A DNA stretch of 64,000 nt from Haloprofundus halobius (GTDB lineage Archaea > Halobacteriota > Halobacteria > Halobacteriales > Haloferacaceae): NCBI RefSeq assembly GCF_020097835.1, contig NZ_CP083666.1, positions 3,038,001-3,102,000 of the forward strand, written 5' to 3'. The position numbers were made by a program, and so were the translations under genes. The notes under the pieces were generated by a model. It searched no databases. It had not been told where the DNA came from and worked only from the letters and a program-made list of their open reading frames with translations. Each line of letters opens with the position of its first letter. The first letter of the stretch is position 1. Below, one piece after another: positions 16,958-25,344 of the stretch.

Positions 16958-17758
16958 CTACTCCTGTTTCGGTTCGTGGACGTGGCCGCACTCGGGACAC
17001 TCCACTTCCTCGGCGCGCAACTGCGCGCTCGACTGGCGGACCTCGCGCATGACGCTCGAGATCCGCTCCTCGGCGTCGAGTTCCTCGGCGACGGCCAGGT
17101 CGACGCCTTCGACTTCCAGGAGGAACTTCGCGATTTCGGTCACCTCGTACATCGTTTCGTCGAGTTCTTCGGCGGTGAAGAAGCCGCTCATCGCGCCGTA
17201 GAGGAACGTCGCGCCCGACTTCTTCACCTTCCCCTCGAAGGATGAGCGGGCCTGGTTGACCGCCTGCGGGGTGTAGGTGTCGGTCATGAAGGGCACGAGA
17301 CGAGGGAGGTTCTCGCCGATTTTCGTCATCTCGACGCCCGTCTCGGTCCGGAAGTCCGCACAGAGGCGGGCGATGGCCCACTCGCGGGCGGTGATGTACG
17401 TCCGGTCGCGGAGGAACCCGTTGACGCGGTCGTACTGCGCGCCGTCCATCTTCTTGAAGCGGGCGTACTTCTGCACGTCCTCGGGGACGTCCTCGGTTTC
17501 GGCGTCTCCGGTGGGGGTGTCGGCGTCGTCCGACTCGCTGGCGTCGCCTCCCTCGGCGTCGACTCGGCCGTCGTCCTCGCCGTTCGTCGCTTCCTCGGGC
17601 GCTGTTCGCTCCGTCGTCGCCGACGCTGTCGATTCCGCCGATTCCGCCGATTCCGCCGATTCGGCCGTGCGCTCCTCGGCACCGACTGCCTCGTCGCGCG
17701 CGCCGTTGGTCGTCTCTCGTTCCGGCGACTCCGGGGGCGTCGCGGGGTCGTCTGCCAT
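16958..17758 (-). CDS. Haloarchaeal protein with C-terminal zinc ribbon (DUF5806-like)
   Basis: Seen: 266 residues. The first 100 are an acidic, disordered-looking region that includes a run of E-S-A repeats. Residues about 105-245 are helical (K-K-M-D-G-A-Q-Y-D-R-V-N; A-R-E-W-A-I-A-R-L-C-A-D-F). The end holds V-E-C-P-E-C-G-H-V-H, one half of a zinc ribbon with His in place of a second Cys pair. I recall this as DUF5806 but could not check. The zinc knuckle suggests nucleic acid or protein binding. The E-S-A run is coded by a 9-base repeat at 17631-17666. Confidence 0.75.
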   Translation of the reverse strand: MADDPATPPESPERETTNGARDEAVGAEERTAESAESAESAESTASATTERTAPEEATNGEDDGRVDAEGGDASESDDADTPTGDAETEDVPEDVQKYARFKKMDGAQYDRVNGFLRDRTYITAREWAIARLCADFRTETGVEMTKIGENLPRLVPFMTDTYTPQAVNQARSSFEGKVKKSGATFLYGAMSGFFTAEELDETMYEVTEIAKFLLEVEGVDLAVAEELDAEERISSVMREVRQSSAQLRAEEVECPECGHVHEPKQE

Positions 17759-17903
17759 ACTCCGCCCTTGTGAACCGGGTACAAAAGGGTTGTCGGCGTC
17801 GACCGAGCGGGGCCGAGAAGCGGACGCCCGCGCGGACGAGCGACCCCGAGGAGGCCGGATTCGGCGGCAACTGTTTTGGCCCCCGCCTACGACTGCCTCG
17901 CAT

Positions 17904-18272
17904 ATGAAGGTCTTACTCGGAATCGGCGGGAGCGAGGACTCGTATCACGCGCTCGAACGGACGGTCGAGCGGGCGGTCGCGGCCGACGACGACCTCACCG
18001 TCGCCATCGTCGACAACCCGGACTCCGACGCGACGCCGAAGGAGATCGAGATACGCGTTCGGGAACGACTCGACGACGCCGCTATCGACGCCGAAATCCA
18101 GCACGTCGAGGGCGACCCCGGGAGCAGCCTCGTCGACCTCGCCGAGAGCGGCGGCTTCGACCAGGTCGTTCTCGGCGGCGGCCAGCGCAGTCCGATGGGC
18201 AAGATTAGCATCGGAAGCATCGCCGAGTTCGTGCTCCTGAACTCCCACAAGACGGTGAAGCTAGTGCGATGA
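17904..18272 (+). CDS. Universal stress protein (UspA) family
   Basis: Seen: 122 residues. K-V-L-L-G-I-G-G-S-E-D-S opens the fold; the nucleotide loop reads G-G-G-Q-R-S-P-M-G, and G-S-I-A-E-F follows. This is close to the G-x2-G-x9-G-S ATP-binding motif, but the second Gly is Gln, so ATP binding may be weak. It is shorter than usual (about 140). The stop overlaps the next start (ATGA), pairing it with a GNAT acetyltransferase. Confidence 0.85.
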   Translation: MKVLLGIGGSEDSYHALERTVERAVAADDDLTVAIVDNPDSDATPKEIEIRVRERLDDAAIDAEIQHVEGDPGSSLVDLAESGGFDQVVLGGGQRSPMGKISIGSIAEFVLLNSHKTVKLVR

Positions 18273-18802
18273 CGAGAGAACGTCTCTACCCGGACGAACC
18301 GGCGGGACCGTTCGACGCGCCGCCCATCGAGTTCGAGGACCGCGAGGGCCGCTCCATCGAGGTTCGCGCCTACGACCCCGCCGGCGACGAGTACGAACGT
18401 CTCGTCGAGATGTACGCCGAGTTCGACCCCGCCGACCGCGCGCAGGGCATCCCACCGGGTCGCGAGGAGCGCATTCGGTCGTGGCTCGACACGATCCTCG
18501 GCTCGGACTGTCTGAACGTCGTCGCCTGGTGCGGCGACGAGGCGGCTGGACACGCGACGCTCGTCCCCGACGAAGACGCCTACGAACTCGCCATCTTCGT
18601 CCTCCAGACGTACCAGCGCGCGGGGATCGGCACGCACCTCATCGAGGCGCTGCTCGGACACGGACAGGCCAGCGATGTCGAGAAGGTGTGGCTCACCGTC
18701 GAGCGGTGGAACCGCGCGGCCGTCGCGCTCTACAAGAAGATCGGCTTCGAGACGAGCAACGCCGAGAGCTTCGAGTTGGAGATGGCGCTCCGGCTGAACT
18801 GA
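18269..18802 (+). CDS. GNAT-family N-acetyltransferase
   Basis: Seen: 177 residues. The acetyl-CoA loop Q-R-A-G-I-G-T (about 112-118) follows the V-L-Q-T-Y strand; W-L-T-V-E-R-W-N-R-A-A-V-A-L-Y and I-G-F-E are the usual late motifs. Substrate unknown. Translationally coupled to the UspA protein before it, an association that suggests post-translational control of a stress pathway, though this is only inference. Confidence 0.88.
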   Translation: MTRERLYPDEPAGPFDAPPIEFEDREGRSIEVRAYDPAGDEYERLVEMYAEFDPADRAQGIPPGREERIRSWLDTILGSDCLNVVAWCGDEAAGHATLVPDEDAYELAIFVLQTYQRAGIGTHLIEALLGHGQASDVEKVWLTVERWNRAAVALYKKIGFETSNAESFELEMALRLN

Positions 18803-18910
18803 CCGGTTTCCCCGGTGTGGGCTCGACTTTCGCAGACGCCCGCCGACTCGTCCGAGCGCGTTCTTCCGAGAAGCGTACCACTAAGCACGTCACCGTCTAC
18901 CACTCTGTGT

Positions 18911-19669
18911 ATGTCTCACACGCAGACCGTGTTGCTGGAGAACTTGACGTGGACGGAGGTAGAGACGGCGCTCGACGAGGGAACGCGAACCGCGATCATC
19001 GCCGTCGGCTCCGTCGAACAGCACGGACCGCATCTGCCGCTCGTCATGGACACCCTCGCGGGCGACGAACTCTCGCGGCGTCTCGCCGAGGAGTTGGGCG
19101 ACGCCGTCGCCGCGCCGACGATCCGACCCGGCTGTTCGGGCCATCACATGGACTTTCCCGGCACGATTACGATTCCACCGGAGACGCTGATGGAGCTGAT
19201 TCGGTCGTACTGTCGGTCACTGGACGCCCACGGCTTCGAGCATCTGGTGCTCGTCCCGACCCACGGCGGGAACTTCGCGCCGGTCAACACCGTCGCACCC
19301 GAGATCGCGCGCGAACTCGACGCGAACGTCGTCGCGCTCGCGGAGCTCGACAGCTTGATGGAACTGATGAACGAGGGACTTCGGGAGGCCGGCGTCGACT
19401 ACGAGGAGCCGGTGATTCACGCGGGTGCGGCGGAGACGGCGATGGTGATGGCCGTCGACGAGGGACTCGTCCGGACCGACCGACTCGAACTCGGCCGCGA
19501 GGGCGACATCTCGGTCTCACGGCTGCTCAGCGAGGGGTTCAGGGCGATAACCGAAAACGGTGTCCTCGGCGACCCGCGGGAGGCGACGCCCGAGGCGGGC
19601 GAGGCGATTCTCTCGACGATAACCGACGCGTACGTCGAGCGAATCGAGGCGGAACGGGACGCGGTCTGA
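18911..19669 (+). CDS. Creatininase-family amidohydrolase
   Basis: Seen: 252 residues. The metal site G-S-V-E-Q-H-G-P-H-L-P-L has E36 and H38, D47 is in V-M-D-T, and T-H-G-G-N (near 116-120) supplies more ligands with a late Glu in G-A-A-E-T. Family knowledge: members hydrolyse cyclic or linear amides, including creatinine, FAPy intermediates of archaeal riboflavin/F420 synthesis (ArfB), and peptide steps in mycofactocin (MftE). Nothing nearby picks one. Start chosen at the ATG that gives the standard N-terminus. Confidence 0.88.
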   Translation: MSHTQTVLLENLTWTEVETALDEGTRTAIIAVGSVEQHGPHLPLVMDTLAGDELSRRLAEELGDAVAAPTIRPGCSGHHMDFPGTITIPPETLMELIRSYCRSLDAHGFEHLVLVPTHGGNFAPVNTVAPEIARELDANVVALAELDSLMELMNEGLREAGVDYEEPVIHAGAAETAMVMAVDEGLVRTDRLELGREGDISVSRLLSEGFRAITENGVLGDPREATPEAGEAILSTITDAYVERIEAERDAV

Positions 19670-19684
19670 ATCGCGCTCCCCGCC

Positions 19685-20137
19685 TCAGACCGACAGGACG
19701 GGCTGACTCGCGTACAACAGCACGTACTCGGCGGCTTTCTCCAGTACCTCGCCGGGGTCGCCGGAGACGGGTTCTCGCGGGACGACGATGAAGTCGGCGT
19801 CGACCTCGTCGGCGGTGTCGAGGACGACGCTGCCGGGGTGGCGGGTCTTCACGCGCGTCGAGAAGCCGTAGGCGTTGGAGGTGGTCACCTCGACGCCGTG
19901 CTCCTCGGCCATCTCTGCGACGTTGTCGGTGAACGCCTCTGTCTCGGCGGCCACCTCCTCCTCGTCGACGGCGTCGCTCTCGATGGCGCGAACCATCTCC
20001 TCGCCGAGCACGTAGACGGCGTGGACGGCGGCGTCGTATCGTTCGGCGATGCCGATGGCGTACTCGATGGCGACTGTCGACTCGTCGCTGCCGTCGACCG
20101 GTACCAGCACGATGTCGAGTTCCAAGGGCGTCGTCAT
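19685..20137 (-). CDS. Universal stress protein (UspA) family
   Basis: Seen: 150 residues from the ATG at 20137. It opens I-V-L-V-P-V-D-G-S-D-E-S and has a V-D-A-D-F-I-V-V-P segment. In place of the G-x2-G-x9-G-S ATP loop it has R-E-P-V-S-G-D-P-G-E-V-L, so it likely belongs to the non-ATP-binding class. It is divergent from the ATP-type UspA gene starting at 20260 and convergent with the creatininase gene. Confidence 0.85.
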   Translation of the reverse strand: MTTPLELDIVLVPVDGSDESTVAIEYAIGIAERYDAAVHAVYVLGEEMVRAIESDAVDEEEVAAETEAFTDNVAEMAEEHGVEVTTSNAYGFSTRVKTRHPGSVVLDTADEVDADFIVVPREPVSGDPGEVLEKAAEYVLLYASQPVLSV

Positions 20138-20259
20138 ACCCCTCTCTCTGCGGGCCTGCATCAAAAACGCTCCCCCCGCGGCGTCGCAGTCGCGGCCGAA
20201 CTCCGGGTGTCTCTTCGGTCGCGCGTGGTTTTATGCCGGGGCCGGGCGAACGCGCCGGT

Positions 20260-20697
20260 ATGTTCGACACCATCGTCATCGCGACGGACGGGTCCGAGAG
20301 CGTTCGCCGTGCGGTGGCGGTCGCACTCGACATCGCGGAGACGTTCGACGCCGAGGTGCACGCGCTCTACGTCGTCGACAGCGGGGAGGTCGACTCGTCG
20401 CCGGAGCGACTCCGCGAGGAGATGCGCGACGCGCTCCACGAACGCGGCGAGGAGGCGCTCGAAACCGTCCGCGCGGAGACGGACCGCGACGTGACCACGG
20501 CCGTCCGCGAGGGTCGCCCCGCGGCGGTCATCGGCGACTACGCCCGCGAACACGACGCCGACGTGGTCGCGACGGGGACGCGCGGCCGACACGGCGAGAA
20601 CCGATTCCTCATCGGTAGCGTCGCCGAACGCGTCGTCCGAACCTGCCCGGTCCCCGTGCTGACGGTCCGGCAACTCGACACCACCGAGAGCGTCTGA
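20260..20697 (+). CDS. Universal stress protein, ATP-binding type
   Basis: Seen: 145 residues. The N-terminus I-V-I-A-T-D-G-S-E-S and the loop G-T-R-G followed by nine residues and G-S-V-A-E-R-V match the G-x2-G-x9-G-S ATP motif exactly. C-P-V-P-V-L-T-V ends the fold. Role: a small dimeric ATP-binding protein of stress response. The two divergent UspA genes here, one binding-competent and one not, could form mixed dimers. Confidence 0.9.
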   Translation: MFDTIVIATDGSESVRRAVAVALDIAETFDAEVHALYVVDSGEVDSSPERLREEMRDALHERGEEALETVRAETDRDVTTAVREGRPAAVIGDYAREHDADVVATGTRGRHGENRFLIGSVAERVVRTCPVPVLTVRQLDTTESV

Positions 20698-20748
20698 ACC
20701 GGTTCGCGTTCCCTGTTGTTCACCGAACTGCCGACGACTTTCGGTTCG

Positions 20749-21192
20749 CTACTCCGCGCCGTCGACGAGCAGTTCGACGACGGGCGCGCCGTCCTCGCCC
20801 CGCTCTGCCGCCGCGAGCAACTGCCATCGGCCGACGACGCCTGCGAAGCGGTCCGCGTCGTCGACGACGAGCACGAACCGCTCGTCGTCGGCCAACGCCC
20901 GTTCGAGACACGCCTCGACGCTCGTCGCCCCGCCGACGACGAGCGGTTTCTCCGGCGTGAGGTCGCCGACCGTCTCGGGGGCCAGCGGGTCCGACTCGTC
21001 ACGGCGCAGCTCCCCCGGACTCCGCACCCCGAGCGGCCGCTCGTCCTTCAGAACGACGACGCACCCGCTCGGGTCGAGTCCGTCGTCGAATGCGGCCAAC
21101 GGCGTCCGCTGTGAGACGGCGTACACCGGTAGTCCCATCGTCGCACTCGCTTTCGTTCCCCCCGACTGCGTCCCCTGCACTCTCCCTGACAT
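20749..21192 (-). CDS. CBS-domain-like regulatory protein
   Basis: Seen: 147 residues. Two alpha/beta halves have a CBS pattern: V-V-V-L-K-D-E-R-P-L-G-V-R-S-P (about 45-60) and F-V-L-V-V-D-D-A-D-R-F-A-G-V-V (about 105-120). Haloarchaeal CBS proteins look like this, but the match is weaker than for the CBS pair at 11324. Likely a nucleotide sensor; partner unknown. Confidence 0.65.
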   Translation of the reverse strand: MSGRVQGTQSGGTKASATMGLPVYAVSQRTPLAAFDDGLDPSGCVVVLKDERPLGVRSPGELRRDESDPLAPETVGDLTPEKPLVVGGATSVEACLERALADDERFVLVVDDADRFAGVVGRWQLLAAAERGEDGAPVVELLVDGAE

Positions 21193-21483
21193 CGCTCCTT
21201 AGTTTGGATTGTCTGACGTTAGTTACTGACAGACTACCGCTTGTGTCAACGAGTGCTTTACCGACAGGGCCGCCGTTCTCGACGGCCCGGCTCACTCGGG
21301 AGCAGTCGGCGACTGCGTCGGGGTCGGCTTCGGATCTCACGTCTGGCACGGTCAGATGGGCTGCTTTCGGCGCGGGTTGCCTCGTGAACTCGGCAATCCA
21401 CCGAGAATCAGAGATTCTCGAACTGTGTCTCACGCCGTTCGCCAAATCACCGCCGTTTTCACTCCGCCCCACTTCGGGACAGT
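21193..21483. promoter_or_regulatory. Divergent intergenic region with a palindrome
   Basis: This 291-base gap separates the CBS-like gene (minus) from the DHH gene (plus) and holds no convincing gene. It contains a perfect inverted repeat, CGAGAATC-AGA-GATTCTCG (21402-21420), 64 bases before the DHH start, and GTCTG...CAGAC arms at 21209-21232 near the minus-strand gene. Either could be an operator. Confidence 0.4.
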
Positions 21484-22722
21484 ATGGACGACGACCTCAT
21501 CGACTCCGGCCGACTCCCCCTCTCTCGGAAATCGCTGCTTCCCGGGACGGGCTTTTTCTACCCCGACTCGCTCGACGAAGACCGCGCCGACGAGCGCGTG
21601 AAAGAGGCCGCCGACGGCGCGGAAGCCGTCGTCGTCGCCGACCTCGATGCCGACGGACTCGGCTGTGCGGCGCTGATTCGAGAGCTGTACGACGCGGCGG
21701 TCGACCCCGAACCGTTCCTCGAAGATATCGAGAGCCGTCTCGAAGACGACGGCCCCGCCGTCACCGACGAGGATGACGAAGACGAGGAAGCCGACGGCCC
21801 CGACTCCCCGGTGGCGCTCGTCGGTGCCAGCCCACACAACGTCGAGGACGCGCTCGAACGCGTCGCCGAGTACGCCGACGACGGCATCGACGCGTACGTC
21901 TGCGACCTCTGTCCCGACAGGTACGAGTACGTCGAGGAGGCGCTGGAGGCGCTCGTCGCCCACGCCGACAGCGTCCGCTGGTTCGACCACCACCAGTGGG
22001 ACGACGAGGTCGCCGCAGCGGTCCGGAATGCGGGAGTGGACCTCGTCGTCGGCGACTCCGACGAGGAGTGCACGACCGACGTGGCGCTCCGCTCGCTCGA
22101 CTACGAGTTCTCCGAGCAGTTCGCGGAACTCGCCGCGGTGACGCGCGACCACGACCTCTGGATCCGCGAGGACGTCCGCAGCGACGACCTCGCCGACTAC
22201 GCCTACTGGGTCGACAACGAGGAGTACGTCGCCGTCGTCGGCGCGTACGGTGCAGACCTCCCCGAGGAGGCGTTGGCGTACGTCGAACACCGCCGCGTCG
22301 AGAAAGGGAAACTCATCGACCTCGCCGTCTCGCGCGCGGAGTTCAAGCACGTCGGCGAGTGGACCGTCGGCGTCACTTACGGCCGCTGTTCGCAGAACGA
22401 GGTCGCCGAGACGCTCCGCGAGCAGGGTGCCGACGCCGCGGTCATTGTCAAACCCGCCGGGAGCGCGAGCATCCGGGGTTCGGAGGGTTTCGAACGCGCC
22501 CACGAGGTCGCCGCCTACGTCGACGGCGGCGGTCATCCCCGTGCTGCCGGTTGCAAGCCGGATATCTACGACGACATGCTCGACTACGCGAACCACTGGA
22601 GCACGCAAGGTAACGCTACGAAACGCGTTATCCTGGCGGCCTTCGAACGCGTCGCCGAAGCGGTCGAAGAAACCGAAGCAGCGGACGCATCCGAGGACGA
22701 GGGCGTCGAAACCGAACTATAA
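21484..22722 (+). CDS. DHH/DHHA1-family phosphoesterase
   Basis: Seen: 412 residues. Catalytic motif V-A-D-L-D-A-D-G (D53, D55, D57), then W-F-D-H-H-Q-W (the DHH motif), and late G-G-G-H-P-R-A-A-G of the DHHA1 domain. An acidic insert of about 20 residues near 95-110 is haloarchaeal. Family knowledge: RecJ-like exonucleases, nano-RNases and cyclic-dinucleotide phosphodiesterases share this fold. It lacks transmembrane or extra RNA-binding domains, so a RecJ-like or oligonucleotide-degrading role is likelier than a GdpP-like one. Confidence 0.88.
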   Translation: MDDDLIDSGRLPLSRKSLLPGTGFFYPDSLDEDRADERVKEAADGAEAVVVADLDADGLGCAALIRELYDAAVDPEPFLEDIESRLEDDGPAVTDEDDEDEEADGPDSPVALVGASPHNVEDALERVAEYADDGIDAYVCDLCPDRYEYVEEALEALVAHADSVRWFDHHQWDDEVAAAVRNAGVDLVVGDSDEECTTDVALRSLDYEFSEQFAELAAVTRDHDLWIREDVRSDDLADYAYWVDNEEYVAVVGAYGADLPEEALAYVEHRRVEKGKLIDLAVSRAEFKHVGEWTVGVTYGRCSQNEVAETLREQGADAAVIVKPAGSASIRGSEGFERAHEVAAYVDGGGHPRAAGCKPDIYDDMLDYANHWSTQGNATKRVILAAFERVAEAVEETEAADASEDEGVETEL

Positions 22723-22743
22723 ACCGAACTGTAGGTCGCCTCT

Positions 22744-23199
22744 CTACTCGTCGACGACCCAGCGGTCCGAGTACGACTGGCCGCACTCGCACTGCGCGTA
22801 GGCGTGAATCACGTCGCCGTCGGCGTAGAGGCCGCCGACCTCCTCGTTTTTCGCCTCCGCGAACGCGAAGACGAACTTCACGCGGTGGTCCTCGGCTTCG
22901 TTTCCTTCCCCGTCGCCCCCTTCTTCACCCTCAACGGCCGGACACGTTCCGCCGCTCAGGTCGTCGACGATGGCTCCCTCGGTGTCCATCGCCCCCTGCG
23001 CGAACTCCATCGCTTTCATCCCGGTTCCGGCGGCGAACAGCCGTCGACCGTCGTCGCCGGGTTCGACGAGGACGACACCGCCTTCGACCGTCTCGCCGTA
23101 GTTGGCTAGCTTCCCCTGCTCGTCGAGGTAGTCGTCGGTCAGAAACAGCGCCACGTCGTCGAGGCGCTCGCCCGCCAGAAACTCCTCTCGGTCGCTCAT
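22744..23199 (-). CDS. Haloarchaeal conserved protein (DUF5807-like)
   Basis: Seen: 151 residues. It has a compact N-terminal region (V-A-L-F-L-T-D-D-Y-L; G-V-V-L-V-E-P-G), an acidic G/E-rich loop at about 92-105, and a C-terminal C-E-C-G-Q-S-Y-S-D-R-W. I recall it as DUF5807 but could not check. The single C-x-C pair might bind metal with the Cys near 86. Convergent with the DHH gene, 21 bases apart. Confidence 0.7.
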   Translation of the reverse strand: MSDREEFLAGERLDDVALFLTDDYLDEQGKLANYGETVEGGVVLVEPGDDGRRLFAAGTGMKAMEFAQGAMDTEGAIVDDLSGGTCPAVEGEEGGDGEGNEAEDHRVKFVFAFAEAKNEEVGGLYADGDVIHAYAQCECGQSYSDRWVVDE

Positions 23200-23266
23200 G
23201 CACTCCCGTCGGCGTGCCAGCGATAAAAAGCGCGTGACTGCGAGTCGTCAGCGACCGTGTGACCGC

Positions 23267-23695
23267 TCACTCGTCCAACTGCCGCGCGATGTCCGCCAGC
23301 GACGACTTCGGCTGCCGCGTGACGCTGTAGACGGCGCGTTTCCCCGGCACCCGGAGCCCGTAGAGGTAACCGGGGTCGACTTCGTCGAGTTCGACGCTCG
23401 TGCCCGGTTTTCGGCCGTTCGCCTCGGCCCACTCGACCAGTCGGTTCTCGCCCTCGCCGGGCGTGCGCGCCAGGCGGTGATTGTCGTACGCGCCGCGAAT
23501 CAGCAGGCCCTGCGCGTCGCCGTCGATTTTGGCGTGTCGCTCGTCGCCGTCGAGGACGAGTCGGACGATGTCGCCCGCGTCGGCTTCGAGTTCGTCGGGG
23601 AGGCGGAGGCAGGGTCGTCGCGTGCCGCCGCTCCGTTCGAGTCGCGCGCGGTGCGTCGTCACCGAGGGGTTGTCGTGAGACACTCGGTCCGGCAT
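23267..23695 (-). CDS. Conserved haloarchaeal protein (DUF7112-like)
   Basis: Seen: 142 residues from the ATG at 23695. The domain is beta-rich with V-R-L-V-L-D-G-D-E-R-H-A-K-I-D near 45-60, and R-K-P-G-T-S-V-E-L-D-E-V-D-P-G-Y-L-Y-G-L near 95-115. The AbrB-like look of the first half is suggestive only. It is downstream of the S6e gene on the same strand with a 50-base gap, so it may follow S6e on one transcript. Function unknown. Confidence 0.65.
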   Translation of the reverse strand: MPDRVSHDNPSVTTHRARLERSGGTRRPCLRLPDELEADAGDIVRLVLDGDERHAKIDGDAQGLLIRGAYDNHRLARTPGEGENRLVEWAEANGRKPGTSVELDEVDPGYLYGLRVPGKRAVYSVTRQPKSSLADIARQLDE

Positions 23696-23745
23696 GGTCG
23701 TCACTCTGGATTCGGTGCGGAAAAACGGTCGGAATCAGGTTACGA

Positions 23746-24150
23746 TTACTCGTCGTCTTCGTCGCCGCCTTCCTCGTCGCCACCGAGGGCCTCGGTGACG
23801 CTGCCGCCGCCGACGGCTTTGGCGTTGATCTGGACGACTTCGTCGCTGATCTCGCGGCCGCGGACGCTGATGCGCTTGCGCTCGCCGTCGCGGGAGGGTT
23901 TGTAGCCGACGCCGCCTTCGAGCAGCAGCGATTTGAGGTTCGGCCCGGCGACGTCTTTGCGCATCGGACGACCGGCTTTGTCGGAGCCACCCGTGAGTTC
24001 GAGAGTGAAGCCGTCGAGGCCGACGGCGTTCCCGTCGACCTCGTCGCCGAGGTCTCGGCCGAGGAATCGGTTCGCGTCCTGTCCGTCCACGTCGAACTGG
24101 TGCGTCGAGCCGTCTTCGGGGTCGGCGACGACGACTTTGAAATCTGCCAT
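23746..24150 (-). CDS. rps6e: 30S ribosomal protein S6e
   Basis: Seen: 134 residues. [39 protein letters not shown] and [14 protein letters not shown] match archaeal S6e throughout. The C-terminus is acidic and haloarchaeal, and lacks the long phosphorylated tail of eukaryotic S6. Role: component of the small ribosomal subunit. Its presence confirms an archaeal chromosome. Confidence 0.96.
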   Translation of the reverse strand: MADFKVVVADPEDGSTHQFDVDGQDANRFLGRDLGDEVDGNAVGLDGFTLELTGGSDKAGRPMRKDVAGPNLKSLLLEGGVGYKPSRDGERKRISVRGREISDEVVQINAKAVGGGSVTEALGGDEEGGDEDDE

Positions 24151-24267
24151 ACGGGGTACGAAACGGTCGCGGATAAAAAGAACGTCGAAAGGCGTCGCCG
24201 GATTCTCGCGCCTCCTCCCGGGCGTTGTCGGGCGTTTCGGGGTGCGAGACGTTCGTTCAGTTCACAC

Positions 24268-24771
24268 TCACTCCGGCAGCAGGAGCTCGGGGTCGTCCAG
24301 CGAGAACAGCACCCGCTGGTCGTTAGACAGCGGCCGCAGCGCGACGTCGAGTCGTCCGGCGGTGCGCGCGGCGTTGGCGACGCCCGCGATTTCACCGACG
24401 TCGTAGTACAGCGGGACCAACACGGCCTGCTTCTCGGCCGAGGCTCTCATCACCAGCACGGCGAGGACGACGCTTCCCTCCCGCGTTCGGAGCACCTCCG
24501 ACTCGTCGAACGCCGCCGACTCGACGGTCGCCTCGACCGACGAGAACTCGTTGCCCGGGAGGAGGACGTCGAGCCCGCTCCATGCGTCTCCGGATCCGTC
24601 GTCTCGATTCGCTCCGCCGTCGACTCCGCTCGCACTCAGGGGAATCACGTCGCCCGGATGCAGTTCGACCGCCTGCCAGCCGTCTTCCCGGTACGCCTCG
24701 GCGGTCGCCTCCATGTCGGCGACGACCGCCTCCCACGCCGTCTCCTTGCCCGCCAGCGGATGGTCGTTCAT
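24268..24771 (-). CDS. Conserved haloarchaeal protein (DUF7529-like)
   Basis: Seen: 167 residues from the ATG at 24771. It begins A-W-E-A-V-V-A-D-M-E-A-T-A-E-A-Y-R and has a Y-Y-D-V-G-E-I near 120 and L-F-S-L-D-D-P-E-L near the end. Soluble and acidic, with no catalytic motif recognised. Upstream in the same strand is S6e's terminator side, so it has its own promoter. I recall similar proteins as DUF7529; unchecked. Confidence 0.65.
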   Translation of the reverse strand: MNDHPLAGKETAWEAVVADMEATAEAYREDGWQAVELHPGDVIPLSASGVDGGANRDDGSGDAWSGLDVLLPGNEFSSVEATVESAAFDESEVLRTREGSVVLAVLVMRASAEKQAVLVPLYYDVGEIAGVANAARTAGRLDVALRPLSNDQRVLFSLDDPELLLPE

Positions 24772-24936
24772 ACCAGCGAACGTGCCGGAGCGGGAGCAAA
24801 AAGCTTCGTTTCGGCGGCGGCGTGAATTCGCTGTGGACGACAGACTTCGCCGGACGAATCTCAACTCCTGCTATTAGTTTTCATTCGAGAATTAGGCACA
24901 ACAATCATACGCGTGCTCGTGGCCCTATCCTGTGCA

Positions 24937-25236
24937 ATGTCGATATTAGGACAATCGCAGAGCCAGATGTCACGAGGCTCGAAGCAACAGATGGCCGAGA
25001 CAGAGGAGTCGGGCGCCGACGTGGCGCTCATCGCGTCGGCGCTCTCGGTAGCGCTGTCGTGGTATCAGTTCTACGTCCGCGGCAACAAGACGCAGGGCAT
25101 CTTCATCGGCCTCTGGCCGCCGACGTTCCTCGCGTTCGCGAGCTACATGCGCCAGAAGGGGATGGCCGACCGACTCGAAGACTCCGTTGTCGTCAACCCC
25201 GAGGGGCAGGGTCTGCTGAGCCGCGTTCTGGAATAA
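24937..25236 (+). CDS. Small membrane-associated haloarchaeal protein
   Basis: Seen: 99 residues from the ATG at 24937. One hydrophobic region near 30-45 (A-L-I-A-S-A-L-S-V-A-L-S-W-Y) and a second near 52-68 (G-I-F-I-G-L-W-P-P-T-F-L-A-F) would make a two-helix hairpin. No Shine-Dalgarno site is seen, and an AT-rich TATA-like stretch lies upstream, fitting a leaderless message. Function unknown. Confidence 0.65.
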   Translation: MSILGQSQSQMSRGSKQQMAETEESGADVALIASALSVALSWYQFYVRGNKTQGIFIGLWPPTFLAFASYMRQKGMADRLEDSVVVNPEGQGLLSRVLE

Positions 25237-25344
25237 CGCCGTACCGACTGTCAGCGAAGCGCGTCCCGAGTTGGTTCTCGGGTTTCGACGGTTGCGGCTC
25301 ATTTTTCGGACGGTTCGCGGCCGGACGACCGCCAGCCGAACGGC

